DNA from: Mesorhizobium loti
GTDB lineage: Bacteria; Pseudomonadota; Alphaproteobacteria; Rhizobiales; Rhizobiaceae
DNA length: 64,000 nucleotides
Direction: 5' to 3'
NCBI GenBank assembly: GCA_002356515.1
Contig: AP017605.1
Span: 1,984,001 to 2,048,000 of the forward strand
Shown: piece by piece, positions 8,319 through 16,658 of the stretch
How the letters are laid out: each line of letters begins with the position of its first letter
How positions within the stretch are numbered: position 1 is the stretch's first letter
Notes under the pieces: generated by a model
The model's database searches: none
Seen by the model: the letters and a program-made list of their open reading frames with translations, nothing else
Told to the model about the DNA's origin: nothing
Translations under genes and position numbers: made by a program

Positions 8319-8750
8319 CTAATCCGTCCGGTCGAGAAGCTGTTCCAGCTTCTCGAAGAATTGCGGCCAGCCGGTTCTGGCGCCGCCATAGGCGCGCCGC
8401 TGATCGGGCCGGAAGCCGGATTGTTCCATGCGCAGATGCGTTCCGGTTGGCGTCGGGGTGAGCGTGAAGGTCACCACGCTCCTGAGGTCGAAAGCCGGAT
8501 CGGGGTGCGCGAGGTTCCAGGTGTAGGACAGTGTCTTGTTCGGCTCGACGGCCAATACTTCGCAGTCGAGCACGCCGCCCCAATCGGCGCTGATGTTGAA
8601 GCGGTGGCCGACAGCGGGCTTGAAATCGTTCTTCATCAGCCACTCCTCGATCAGATGCGGTTGCGTCAGCGCGCGCCAGAGTTTCTCCGGCGGATGGGAA
8701 ATCTGCCGCTCGACGACGACAGTGCGGTTTTCAGTGGCACTATCGTTCAC
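8319..8750 (-). CDS. AHSA1/SRPBCC-fold protein paired with an ArsR regulator
   Basis: 143-residue START-like (SRPBCC, activator of Hsp90 ATPase homologue 1) protein. Diagnostic segments are VVVERQISHPPEKLWRALTQPHLIEEWLMKNDFKPAVGHRF near the N-terminus and the C-terminal GGARTGWPQFFEKLEQLL. The fold binds hydrophobic ligands; specific function in bacteria is mostly unknown. Its start overlaps the stop of the upstream ArsR gene by four bases (ATGA), so the two are made together. This ArsR plus AHSA1 pair is a recurrent bacterial arrangement. Confidence 0.9.
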   Translation of the reverse strand: MNDSATENRTVVVERQISHPPEKLWRALTQPHLIEEWLMKNDFKPAVGHRFNISADWGGVLDCEVLAVEPNKTLSYTWNLAHPDPAFDLRSVVTFTLTPTPTGTHLRMEQSGFRPDQRRAYGGARTGWPQFFEKLEQLLDRTD

Positions 8751-9070
8751 TGGTCCATCCTTTTGAGCAAATCCTCGAGATCGTCGAACCGGCTCTCCCA
8801 GAACCCGGCCATCTCACGTGTCCAGTCCATCAGCGGCGCCAGTGCGCCGAGCTGCGCGCTGTAATGCGTCTGGCGGCCTTCATGGCGGTCGCGCACCAGC
8901 CCGGCCTGCTTGAGCAGGCCGAGATGCTTCGACACCGCCGGCTGCGAGACGCCGGACTGGCTGGTCAGCGCCCCCACCGTCTGCTCTCCCTGGCGGCACA
9001 GCCGTTCGAAGATCGCCCGCCTGGTCGGGTCGGCGAGCGTCCTGAAGAGCATGTCATGAGCGTCAGGCAT
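8747..9070 (-). CDS. ArsR-family winged-helix transcriptional regulator
   Basis: 107 residues. The winged helix is plain: LFRTLADPTRRAIFERLCRQGEQTVGALTSQSGVSQPAVSKHLGLLKQAGLVRDRHEGRQTHYSAQ. The metal-binding ELCVCDL-type cysteine motif of true ArsR/SmtB metal sensors is absent, so this is the non-metal subgroup usually found with AHSA1 proteins. It probably represses its own operon. Translationally coupled to the downstream SRPBCC gene by a 4-base overlap. Confidence 0.92.
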   Translation of the reverse strand: MPDAHDMLFRTLADPTRRAIFERLCRQGEQTVGALTSQSGVSQPAVSKHLGLLKQAGLVRDRHEGRQTHYSAQLGALAPLMDWTREMAGFWESRFDDLEDLLKRMDQ

Positions 9071-9159
9071 GTCAGATCGATAACCCGTTGGCTATTGATT
9101 GATGTATAACCACAGGGATATATGTTCGTCAAGCGGTAGATTGGAATGGGCGGGAATGG

Positions 9160-9894
9160 CTAGACGATCGCATCGGCACGCCCGATCTCCTGCGCCACCA
9201 GTTCCTGCAACTGCCACAGATTGCGGTCGCGTATGCCGCAGGCGTCGAGGTGGCGGATCGTCTCGAACAGATATTGCGCGCCCGAGCCCCAGTGGCCGAC
9301 GGCTCTCGCCAAAGTCGCCGCCACCGCGGCCTTGTCGAGCTTGCCGGCATAGCGCGGATTGGCGGGATCGACGACGAAGCCGAGCGCCCGGCCCTTCCCG
9401 CTCTCGGTGCTGACCCGCAGCCAGCGCGGCACGTTGACGGCGGGCAGGATGGTCATCTCGCGGCGCAGCAGCGCTTCCAGATTGTCGGCAACCGGCTCGG
9501 CGATCTCGAACACCATGCCCTGGCACTGGCCGCCACGGTCGAGCGCCATCATCAGGCCGGGCTGCTCCGGTGTGCCGCGAAAGCGCTTCACCGTGAAGCA
9601 GAACGACCGGTGCCAGCCCCGCGCCACCGCGCGCTCGCCACCCCGCACCTCGCCGACGGGCTTCCACAGCAGCGAACCATAGGCGAACAGCTTCAGCGGC
9701 CCGGGCGGCGCACCGGCCAGGATCTCGTCGCGAAACCGCGCATAGTCGGCGTCCAGCATATGAACCATGCCAGGCGTCGGCCCGGCATCCTCGACCACGC
9801 GCATGGTCCGCGCCACCAGCGCCTCGGTCAGCGCCATTGGCGCCTTGCGCGGTGATGCCTTGCGCGGTGATGCGTCGGAGTTGGCCTTGCTCAT
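9160..9894 (-). CDS. ChaC-like gamma-glutamylcyclotransferase
   Basis: 244-residue cytoplasmic protein of the ChaC family, which converts glutathione to 5-oxoproline and cysteinyl-glycine. The glycine-rich substrate loop is LFAYGSLLWKPVGEV, followed by ARGWHRSFCFTVKRFRGTPEQPGLMMALDRGG and MVFEI, and ILPAVNVPRWLRV; this is the order seen in bacterial ChaC proteins. The N-terminus carries a short lysine/arginine repeat (SPRKASPRKAP). It stands alone between the ArsR gene and a repeat/hairpin block, transcribed leftwards. Family assignment is firm; substrate follows from the family. Confidence 0.88.
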   Translation of the reverse strand: MSKANSDASPRKASPRKAPMALTEALVARTMRVVEDAGPTPGMVHMLDADYARFRDEILAGAPPGPLKLFAYGSLLWKPVGEVRGGERAVARGWHRSFCFTVKRFRGTPEQPGLMMALDRGGQCQGMVFEIAEPVADNLEALLRREMTILPAVNVPRWLRVSTESGKGRALGFVVDPANPRYAGKLDKAAVAATLARAVGHWGSGAQYLFETIRHLDACGIRDRNLWQLQELVAQEIGRADAIV

Positions 9895-10016
9895 CCTTGC
9901 GCTCCCAGCCTTGCCACCATGTTGCCGAAGGCTGGGGGATTCTCAAGGGCGACCGGCGCGAAATCCGCCGGCCAATGCCGGGCGTGCGCGCGACGCACGC
10001 CCGGCTGGTCTGTTCT

Positions 10017-10078
10017 AGAGCAATTTCAGGAAAAGTGTGAAACGGTTTTCCGTCCGAAATTGCGTCAAAACAAAGAGT
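10017..10078. repeat. 62-bp dispersed hairpin repeat, copy B
   Basis: Second copy of the element at 8257-8318, same orientation, with only a couple of differences. The two differences in the arms are compensatory (CAATTTC pairing with GAAATTG), while the inner ACGG-TTTT-CCGT core and flanks AGAG and AAAACAAAGAGT are unchanged. It is directly followed by a separate perfect hairpin at 10079-10119. Confidence 0.8.
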
Positions 10079-10119
10079 TAGAGCAGTTCACCGTTTGCGT
10101 GAAACGGTGAACTGCTCTA
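10079..10119 (-). terminator. Perfect 18-bp stem hairpin touching the hsp20 stop codon
   Basis: GAGCAGTTCACCGTTT (10081-10096), loop GCGTG, AAACGGTGAACTGCTC (10102-10117); with TA/TA the stem is 18 bp without mismatch. The hsp20 stop codon (10117-10119, minus strand) forms part of the stem. It very likely ends the hsp20 transcript, though it lacks a clear T-run and could be a second dispersed repeat type fused to copy B. Confidence 0.65.
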
Positions 10120-10638
10120 GTGCTTGGTGCTCTTGCCGCCGATGGGGATGCGCTTCGCCTTGCTCTGCGCCTTCTCGGACTTCGGCAAGCTCACGGACAG
10201 TACGCCGTTGCGGAAATCGGCCGCGACCTTGTCCTCCGCGACTTCGAAGCCGATCGGGATACGACGTTCGAAGCGGCCATAGAACCGCTCGGAGAACTGA
10301 CGCTCCTTGTCGTCGGTTTCGGAGTGTTTTTCGCCGCGCAACGTCAGGACGCCGTCATCGAGCAACACCTCGATGTCCTTGTCCTCCATGCCGGGTATCT
10401 CGGCTGTCACGCGGATTTCCTTGTCGGTTTCGGAGATTTCCACGCTGGGCCAACCGGTGCCGGCCGAAGAGAACCTGCCCATGGACGGAAGCCGCGACTC
10501 GAAGCCGCGGAACATGTCGTCGACCAGGCGGCTCATCTCGCGATGCAGGCCCATGAACGGGTCCCGGTCGCCTTCGCGAAAGAGAGTCGGAGACTGGCTG
10601 GTGTCGCGGTTCCACGGCATGAGATCACGAATGGTCAT
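10117..10638 (-). CDS. Small heat-shock protein, Hsp20/alpha-crystallin family
   Basis: 173-residue ATP-independent holdase chaperone. The N-terminal arm has MTIRDLMPWNR and the crystallin domain reads from about residue 60 (WPSVEISETDKEIRVTAEIPGMEDKDIEVLLDDGVLTLRGEK), with the conserved late motif FRNGVLSVSLPK; an I-x-I type tail (KRIPIGG) is present. The start at 10638 is set by AAGGAGAAAG a few bases upstream. The sequence further upstream in frame is open but unrelated. It is monocistronic, with a strong hairpin over its stop. In rhizobia such genes are normally heat-induced; no ROSE or CIRCE element was recognised by eye. Confidence 0.94.
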   Translation of the reverse strand: MTIRDLMPWNRDTSQSPTLFREGDRDPFMGLHREMSRLVDDMFRGFESRLPSMGRFSSAGTGWPSVEISETDKEIRVTAEIPGMEDKDIEVLLDDGVLTLRGEKHSETDDKERQFSERFYGRFERRIPIGFEVAEDKVAADFRNGVLSVSLPKSEKAQSKAKRIPIGGKSTKH

Positions 10639-11153
10639 TGCACTTTCTCCTTCCTGTTTCTGGTACGTTTGTATGCACTGCCTGCCATGCTCCGGAGGAC
10701 AATGCGCCGTCTGAAGCCGGCATCGCTGCCGGCCCCTTCTGTGCTTGCTGTTTTCGCTCTGCTTCTGGTCCGATCCGCTCAACCTTCGGGAACGCCCTCG
10801 CCCGTCGCAACGTCATCGCCTCCGGCACATCATGCCCGAGTTCGACGGTCACAAGACCATCGCCCAGCGCGCCGCCCATAATGCTGGCGCGCGCGTCTGC
10901 ACCGGCCCCATCTGGCGCCGGCATGGTCGATCTGGCGTTCATTGCGAGAGGGTCAAGACCTGTTAATGCAATGTGATCGTCGAACTGCAAAGCCTGCTGA
11001 CGCCTGATGTACCTGGCAATATCCTCATAGGCCCGGTCAGCATTCGAAAACATGGGCTTGAACGACGGACCGCACGATGTGCGCGAGCGACAGCCGTTGC
11101 GTTCGGCGATCGTTGCAACCGCCTGACTGGATTCAGGAACGTCGCGACGCTGG
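10639..11153. other. 515-bp stretch upstream of hsp20 without a convincing gene
   Basis: Open frames cross this stretch (the longest on the minus strand, 11251 to 10625), but they run into the hsp20 start, contain no recognisable domain and show ordinary shadow composition. The promoter of hsp20 must be here. I see no clear heat-shock sigma site. It could also hold decayed remains of the immunity-like genes to the right. Confidence 0.4.
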
Positions 11154-11591
11154 CTAAGGGCTTTTGGCTCGGGTTGAATCGTTTTGCCGTATCGGCTCCC
11201 CTGTCCATCCGAGTTGATCCATGAAGCGCATGAACCTCGGAACGACAGCATCGGGCGTCGCCTCCCTGTGCCATTGCCTTCGCATTATGGCGCTGTCGAC
11301 ATATCGAAACTCGATCCGCCCGGATGCCAGTGGGCTCACCTTCAGATAAGGCCCGGAATAAGGCTCGACATCCACCTGCTGAATACACAGGTCGAACATC
11401 GACATCCATCCAAACAAAACGGAACTCAAAGGACCGCTTGCTATGGAGGAAGCAAGCGCTTCAACGCCGCCGAGTGCCGAAGCAAACGGGTCGGCCGCGT
11501 CACTCAGACGCCTGCCTTGAATGGAAACAACGATGTTTGGCCAGGAGTTATGCATTGGTTGAAGATGTTGGGAAGAGGATCGGCCTGTCAA
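11154..11591 (-). pseudogene. Probable decayed immunity-like protein gene
   Basis: Open frame of 145 codons reading from a TTG at 11591 (first ATG at 11555, no good ribosome site at either). The C-terminal half looks like a real protein: VEPYSGPYLKVSPLASGRIEFRYVD then QWHREATPDAVVPRFMRFMDQLGW. The N-terminal half shows a plausible continuation in another frame near 11400 (WMDVDVRPVYS), which suggests a small insertion or frameshift. It follows the Imm52-like gene by 32 bp on the same strand. Function is inferred only from that neighbour. Lower GC than the surroundings. Confidence 0.45.
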
Positions 11592-11623
11592 CAGAGTGGA
11601 AGTGCAGGCAGTGCGGGCAATCT

Positions 11624-12286
11624 CTATGACTTTTCCATGAACGGCGCCGCCGCATCATTGATCCAGAGGCATCCTCGATCGGTCGTCACTTGTTGTCTTC
11701 CAATCTCTCGGCCTGCTGGCCCCAACCCACTTTGCGACTGATAGAAGGCGTATTGGACATGGCTCGAATCCCAAGGCGCGCTAGCGGGATGCCCGCCATG
11801 GACATATCGCCAGATCGTCCCCCAGACAGGTTGCCATATGTCGATGGCTTCCCGGAACACATCCAGAAGAACACCAACTGCAAGCCCTTCTTCGTTCGAA
11901 AAGCTGAGTTCGAGCAAAGCATTGTTCTGGCTATCCTCGGACAGATATTGCGAATAGGCACCACAATGGACCGAGGTCGACGCTTCCAGATTCCCACGAC
12001 GCTGGTTCCAAAGCGACAGCCTGTATCCAAGTTCCGGAATTGGCTGTCGCGGCGGCATGTCCGTCTTGTTCTGTCCCTTCAACAGAAAGCGGCGCAAAAC
12101 CTCCGGCGACAATGTATCGACAGGCTCAGATAGCATCGCCTGCTTGAGCGATCGGCCCATGGGCGCCCAACGGGAGAGCCCCTTGTCGGCTTCCGCCAGC
12201 ACGTGAAAGTAGGCTGCGGCTTGCGCGACCAACTCGTCGAGAGGTCGTGGCCTCGGGCCCCAATAAACGCAGATGTTGACCGACAC
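11624..12286 (-). CDS. Imm52-like immunity protein (orphan)
   Basis: 220 residues from a GTG at 12286 that has GGGAGGGG just upstream. The N-terminus ICVYWGPRPRPLDELVAQAAAYFHVLAEADKGLSRW matches the general pattern of Immunity protein 52 (Tyr-Trp-Gly, then a helix, then a conserved Trp), a family that protects against polymorphic toxins with restriction-endonuclease-fold tips. The middle (LELSFSNEEGLAVGVLLDVFREAIDIWQPVWGTI) also fits an alpha/beta immunity fold. No toxin gene, Rhs or T6SS gene is present within the window. The last 20 or so residues look out of family and may mark a frameshift. Base composition is lower in GC than neighbours, consistent with transfer. Confidence 0.5.
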   Translation of the reverse strand: MSVNICVYWGPRPRPLDELVAQAAAYFHVLAEADKGLSRWAPMGRSLKQAMLSEPVDTLSPEVLRRFLLKGQNKTDMPPRQPIPELGYRLSLWNQRRGNLEASTSVHCGAYSQYLSEDSQNNALLELSFSNEEGLAVGVLLDVFREAIDIWQPVWGTIWRYVHGGHPASAPWDSSHVQYAFYQSQSGLGPAGREIGRQQVTTDRGCLWINDAAAPFMEKS

Positions 12287-12356
12287 GACACCCCTCCCAG
12301 AAGCCCTCACCCTATTGGGGAGTCTCTCTCACGACAACGCTGTGTGGCCGCCCACG

Positions 12357-13265
12357 TCACGACGCCAGCGGCATCGGCACCTTCAGCCCGTCGATCAGCG
12401 CGTCGCGAAACAGCGCGATTGGCCGGGCAAGTCGCCCGGCCGGCGGACGGTGCAGCAGCCAGGCGCGCACTTGCGGCTTGAAGTCGGGGCAGTCGATGAC
12501 CTCCACCTTGTCGCGCCAGCGGCTGTCGGCGAAGGCGCCCGGCGTGACGATGCCGATGCCGTGGCCGCGCGCCACCAGCGACATTCTGAGGTCGACGCTG
12601 AGCGCCTCCACCCCGACCTGGAACGGCAGCCTTGCCGCCTCGAGACTCTGGCGGATGAAGGCGCGGAAACCGCAGCCGTTTTCGCTCATCACCCAGGCAA
12701 AGCGTGACAGTTCGGCAAGATTTGCCGGCCTCGGCACGCCGAGGCTGGGGGACGCCACCAGCAGCACCGATTGCGTGCCGAGATCGTCGCAGACCAACTC
12801 GTCCGGCGGCGCCAGGCCTTCGGCGAGGCAAACGGCCACCGCGTCGAGTTCGCTGCGCGCCACCTGCTCCACCAGTCTTGGCGACCAACCTGAGGTGATG
12901 CGCAGCTCCAGCAGCGGAAAGGCGGCACGCAGACTGTCGAGCGGCAGCGCCAGTGCTGCATCGGAGAGATAGGGCATGATGCCCAGGCGGAACTCGCCCT
13001 TGACCTCGCCTTGCGGCGACACGCCCGCCTTCAAATCCTCCAGCGAGCGCAGCACCCGCCTGCCATGTTCATAGGCTTCGCGCCCGGAAGCCGTCGGCTT
13101 CAGCGGTTTCGACTGGCGGTCGAGCAGTGTCGTCGCCAGCCCGTCCTCGAGATTCTGGATGCGGCGCGTGACGCCCGGCTGGGTGAGGTTGAGCCTGGCC
13201 GAGGCGCCGACGATCGAGCCGGTTTCGACCACGGCGATGAAGGCTTCGAGGTCATGGATGTTCAT
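12357..13265 (-). CDS. LysR-family transcriptional regulator
   Basis: 302 residues. N-terminal winged helix IHDLEAFIAVVETGSIVGASARLNLTQPGVTRRIQNLEDGLATTLLDR, then a linker and a periplasmic-binding-like effector domain (EFRLGIMPYLSDAALALPLDSLRAAFP onwards). ATG at 13265 is preferred over the GTG six bases earlier because GAGG is better spaced to it. It is divergent from an MFS transporter gene 97 bp away, so it most probably controls that transporter and itself. The inducer cannot be predicted. Confidence 0.93.
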   Translation of the reverse strand: MNIHDLEAFIAVVETGSIVGASARLNLTQPGVTRRIQNLEDGLATTLLDRQSKPLKPTASGREAYEHGRRVLRSLEDLKAGVSPQGEVKGEFRLGIMPYLSDAALALPLDSLRAAFPLLELRITSGWSPRLVEQVARSELDAVAVCLAEGLAPPDELVCDDLGTQSVLLVASPSLGVPRPANLAELSRFAWVMSENGCGFRAFIRQSLEAARLPFQVGVEALSVDLRMSLVARGHGIGIVTPGAFADSRWRDKVEVIDCPDFKPQVRAWLLHRPPAGRLARPIALFRDALIDGLKVPMPLAS

Positions 13266-13276
13266 GCGCACCTCGC

Positions 13277-13287
13277 ATAATCATTAT
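13277..13287. promoter_or_regulatory. AT-rich dyad in the LysR/MFS divergent promoter
   Basis: ATAAT-C-ATTAT lies in an AT-rich tract (13277-13320) between the divergent starts, while flanking DNA is GC-rich. LysR proteins usually bind interrupted dyads (T-N11-A) in this position, so this is the likely operator/promoter zone. The exact site is not certain. Confidence 0.35.
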
Positions 13288-13362
13288 CGAATTGATTGAA
13301 TTGTAGCATGATAACGCTTCAGCATAAAGTCCCCACACAATATGCGACTTATTGAGGACCCT

Positions 13363-14586
13363 ATGCCCGACACCAATGACGGACAGCTGTGCGAGCGGCT
13401 GTCGGCCAGTACCATCAGCGGCCCGCAGACGCTGCTCTTTGCCGCCTCTACCGGCATCATCGTCACCAATCTGTTCGCGCCGCAGACGCTGGTCGGCCTG
13501 ATCGGTCCGTCGCTCGGCGCCAGCGCCGCCAGCGTCGGCCTTGTCGCCATGGCGACGCTGCTCGGCTATGCCGCCGGCCTGTTCTTCCTGGTGCCGATGG
13601 CCGACCTTGCCGAGAACCGCGCCTTGATCCTGCGCATGCTCCTGACGGCCGCCCTTGCGGCCGGCGTCGCCGCCTTCGCGCCCACCATCGCCTCGCTGCT
13701 GATCGTCCTGTTCGTCCTCGGTGCCGCCTGTTCGGCGATCCAGATCCTGGTGCCGATCGCCGCCTCGATGGCGCCGCCCGGCGAGGCCGGACGGGTCATC
13801 GGTGATGTAATGAGCGGGCTGATGATCGGCATCCTGCTGGCGCGGCCGCTGGCCAGCCTCGTCGCCGACGCCTGGGGCTGGCGCGCCTTCTACGGCCTCA
13901 GCGCCGGGGCACTCGTCCTGCTCGCCGGCGTGCTCGCCTTCACCTTGCCGCGACGCCGCCCGGAGGCGAAATCGACCTATGGCGCGCTGATCGCGTCGCT
14001 GTTCGGCCTGCTGCGCGACGAGCCGGTGCTGCGGCGCCGGGCACTGACGGCGGCCCTGGTGATGGCGGCGTTCAGCCTGTTCTGGACGGCGGTGGCCTTG
14101 CGCCTCGCAGCGCCGCCTTTCAGCCTTGGCCAGCGTGGCATTGCGCTGTTCGCGCTCGTCGGCGCCGGCGGCGCGGTGGTCACGCCGCTGTTCGGCCGCG
14201 CCGGCGATCAGGGCTGGACACGGTCCGCCACCATCTTCTGCCATCTCGTGCTGATCGGCGCGATGGCGCTCGCCGCCTGGGCCGGCGCCTTCCAGTCCGG
14301 AGCCTCATGGCAACCGCTTGTACTGATGGGCGCCAGCGCCGTGCTGCTCGACATCGGCGTCACAGGCGACCAGACGCTCGGCCGCCGCGCCGTCAACTTG
14401 CTTCAACCCCAGGCCCGCGGCCGCCTCAACGGCCTGTTCGTCGGCATCTTCTTCATCGGCGGCGCCATCGGCTCCTTGCTGGCCGGTGTCGCCTGGAGCT
14501 GGGGCGGGTGGCCAGCGGTCTGCGCCATCGGCGCCGCCTTCGGCCTCGTCGCCCTGCTGGTCGACTGGACCGGCGGGCCGGAATAG
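13363..14586 (+). CDS. MFS transporter
   Basis: 407-residue inner-membrane protein with about twelve hydrophobic segments. After a short N-terminus come TLLFAASTGIIVTNLFAPQTLVGLIGPSLG and the characteristic loop between helices 2 and 3 (GLFFLVPMADLAENRALILRM), here in the variant seen in drug-efflux-like and metabolite exporters of this length. ATG at 13363 is chosen over an upstream ATG at 13342 because TTGAGGA precedes it by a proper distance. It is divergent from a LysR gene, a frequent exporter arrangement. Substrate unknown. Confidence 0.88.
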   Translation: MPDTNDGQLCERLSASTISGPQTLLFAASTGIIVTNLFAPQTLVGLIGPSLGASAASVGLVAMATLLGYAAGLFFLVPMADLAENRALILRMLLTAALAAGVAAFAPTIASLLIVLFVLGAACSAIQILVPIAASMAPPGEAGRVIGDVMSGLMIGILLARPLASLVADAWGWRAFYGLSAGALVLLAGVLAFTLPRRRPEAKSTYGALIASLFGLLRDEPVLRRRALTAALVMAAFSLFWTAVALRLAAPPFSLGQRGIALFALVGAGGAVVTPLFGRAGDQGWTRSATIFCHLVLIGAMALAAWAGAFQSGASWQPLVLMGASAVLLDIGVTGDQTLGRRAVNLLQPQARGRLNGLFVGIFFIGGAIGSLLAGVAWSWGGWPAVCAIGAAFGLVALLVDWTGGPE

Positions 14587-14751
14587 GCACTCGCGGACCC
14601 GCGATCTTGCGACCCAGGCACGCCGCCACCGGGGCAGGATCGCCGCCGTAAGCGGGAGGGGGCGAACAATCGCGCCATACGCCGTTCGCGGCATCTCGCC
14701 ATGGGGAACTATATTGCCGGCAAAGCGTTTTAATCCTTGCCGGAGGACGTC

Positions 14752-15444
14752 ATGAACGATGCGTCGGCAAAACCCGTGGGGCCCATCCTTTCATCGACGG
14801 AACGCGTGAACACGCTGTCGCATTTTCACCGCGCCGAGATCGCCCGCATGGCGGGCTGGCGCGATCGCCTCGACAGGACCACGAACTGGGCGATCACCGT
14901 GGTGGCGGCGATGCTCTCGGTCTCCCTGTCGACGGCCAGTGCCCATCACGGCGTGCTGCTGTTCGCCATGTTGCTGATCCTGCTGCTTTTGTGGATCGAG
15001 GCACGCCGCTATCGGTTCTTCGATTTCTACCGGGCGCGCGTGCGCCAGTTCGAGCGCCACTATTTCGCGCAGATCTTCTCGCCGCAGCCTGACTTCGCCT
15101 CGGATTGGCTGCTCATTGTCGGCGAAGGCCTGCGCGCGCCAAAATTCCTGCTGTCGCACCGGGCCGCGTTGGCGCGCCGCCTGCGGCGGAATTACATCTA
15201 TCTCTTCATGATCCTGCTGCTGGCCTGGGTGCTCAAAATAACGACGCCCAGCCTTCAGGTCGGGGGTGTCGGGACCGGCTTCGTCGGCTCGCTTCGCTAT
15301 GCCGTCGATAGCGCCGCCCTGGGCCCCATTCCTGGCGTGGCCATCGTGATTGTCGTGGCGGCATTCTATGCCTGGCTGTTCGCCATCGTGCTTTTCGCGT
15401 CCGGCGGCGACGGCGAACTCACCTTCGGCGACGTCCATGTCTGA
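14752..15444 (+). CDS. DUF2270 family integral membrane protein
   Basis: 230 residues with four hydrophobic segments. The recognisable blocks are LSHFHRAEIARMAGWRDRLDRTTNWAITVVAAMLS and LLLLWIEARRYRFFDFYRARVRQFERHYFAQIF, then LRRNYIYLFMILLLAWVLKI and a final membrane span before GELTFGDVHV. The family is annotated only as predicted integral membrane protein and no function is established. Start 14752 has GGAGGAC upstream; an in-frame ATG 15 bases earlier has none. It appears to be monocistronic. Confidence 0.82.
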   Translation: MNDASAKPVGPILSSTERVNTLSHFHRAEIARMAGWRDRLDRTTNWAITVVAAMLSVSLSTASAHHGVLLFAMLLILLLLWIEARRYRFFDFYRARVRQFERHYFAQIFSPQPDFASDWLLIVGEGLRAPKFLLSHRAALARRLRRNYIYLFMILLLAWVLKITTPSLQVGGVGTGFVGSLRYAVDSAALGPIPGVAIVIVVAAFYAWLFAIVLFASGGDGELTFGDVHV

Positions 15445-15464
15445 CATGGACGCCCGACATCGCT

Positions 15465-15683
15465 CTATATGCCGAAAAACTGCCGTCCGATCATGTAGCC
15501 CAGCACCGCCACGACCAGCGGAAACAGCGCCGGCGCAGCCTTGCTGAGAAAGGAAGGCTTTGTGTCTTTGGGCGGCACATAACGTGCATTGCCGAGATTC
15601 TTGGTCATTGCGTACCCCGCGCCAAACCAATCAGTTTCGCGCATGCCGTTATCCCAAAACCGCTGCGCGGCTCCGGTCGACAT
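15465..15683 (-). CDS. Small single-pass (tail-anchored) protein, unknown
   Basis: Up to 72 residues; the in-frame ATG at 15608 would give 47 residues (MTKNLGNARYVPPKDTKPSFL onward). The C-terminus AAPALFPLVVAVLGYMIGRQFFG is one hydrophobic helix. Convergent with the DUF2270 gene, 20 bp away. It sits alone in a 332-bp gap, and no family is recognised. Coding status is supported by the clean hydrophobic/polar division and a proline-rich cytosolic part, but it could be spurious. Confidence 0.5.
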   Translation of the reverse strand: MSTGAAQRFWDNGMRETDWFGAGYAMTKNLGNARYVPPKDTKPSFLSKAAPALFPLVVAVLGYMIGRQFFGI

Positions 15684-15776
15684 GCATTAGAATGCGCTTA
15701 TTAACAGCATGGCCGAATTAACGGGTTGCAAAGAAATTCGATCGAATCGCCGGCTTTGCGTGGTGAAATTCGCAAC

Positions 15777-16658
15777 TCATTTGTCGCTGTTCTCGAAGGC
15801 GCCGATGCCTTGCGCGATGAGGTTGGTCGCCATCACCAACGAGATGATGGCGGCTGAATTGAACACCACCACCCACCATTTGCCGCCGGTCAGGAAACCG
15901 TAGCCATCGGCAATCGCCAGCCCCCAGTCGGCCGATGGCGGCTGGATGCCGAGGCCAAGGAAGCTCAGCGTCGCGATCGAGAAGAAGGCGTAACCGAGCC
16001 GGGTGATGAGCTCGATCAGGATGGTTTCCCGCACATTGGGCAGGATTTCGAGGAACATGATCGCCAGCCGTCCTTCGCCGGCCAGCCGGGCGGCGCTGAT
16101 GTAGTCGCGCTCGCGCTGTTCGCGCGCGGCGGTGCGCACGGTGCGCGCCACCAGCGGCGCGTAGGCAAGACCGATGACCAGGATGACGGTGAGGTTGGAC
16201 GGGCCGATCGCCACCAGCGCCATCGTCACCAGCACGATGAAGGGCAGCGACATGACGGCGTCGAGCAGCCGCGCGCCGACAGCGTCGACCAGGCCGCCAA
16301 AGGTGCCGAGCACCAAGCCGATAACGCTGCCGGCGGTGATACCGGCCAGCGTCGCCAGCGGCGCCACCAGCAGGATGTCGCGCGAGCCGACGACGATGCG
16401 CGAAAGCACGTCGCGCCCAAGCTGGTCGGTGCCGAACCAGTGCACCGCGTCGGGCGGCGTCATCATCGACAGGAAATCCTCGGCATAGGGATCGAACGGC
16501 ACGAATTGCGCACCGGCAATCGCGCAGGCGACCCAGAACAAAAGCACCACTGAGCCGATCACGGTCGACGGCGCCACGTCGGGCAGAAGACCACGCAGCC
16601 GGCCGACCCAGGAGAGCCTGATATCGCCGCGCACGGGAGACTGGGTGAGATCGGTCAT
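15777..16658 (-). CDS. Peptide/nickel-type ABC transporter permease, DppC type
   Basis: 293-residue inner-membrane permease. The family opening (IGSVVLLFWVACAIAGAQFVPFDPYAEDF, then PPDAVHWFGTDQLGRDVLSRIVVGSRDILLVAP) is unmistakable for the OppC/DppC group. The EAA-like loop is REQRERDYISAARLAGEGRLAIMFLEILPN. Its start overlaps the stop of the DppB-type gene by four bases, so the pair is coupled. It is the last gene of a leftward operon of binding protein, permease and permease; the ATPase is divergently encoded at 21653. Confidence 0.94.
   Translation of the reverse strand: MTDLTQSPVRGDIRLSWVGRLRGLLPDVAPSTVIGSVVLLFWVACAIAGAQFVPFDPYAEDFLSMMTPPDAVHWFGTDQLGRDVLSRIVVGSRDILLVAPLATLAGITAGSVIGLVLGTFGGLVDAVGARLLDAVMSLPFIVLVTMALVAIGPSNLTVILVIGLAYAPLVARTVRTAAREQRERDYISAARLAGEGRLAIMFLEILPNVRETILIELITRLGYAFFSIATLSFLGLGIQPPSADWGLAIADGYGFLTGGKWWVVVFNSAAIISLVMATNLIAQGIGAFENSDK

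Noticed and set aside
10625..11251. Minus-strand open frame of 208 codons upstream of hsp20
   Set aside because: It runs through the hsp20 ribosome site, has no recognisable domain, and its composition matches noise.
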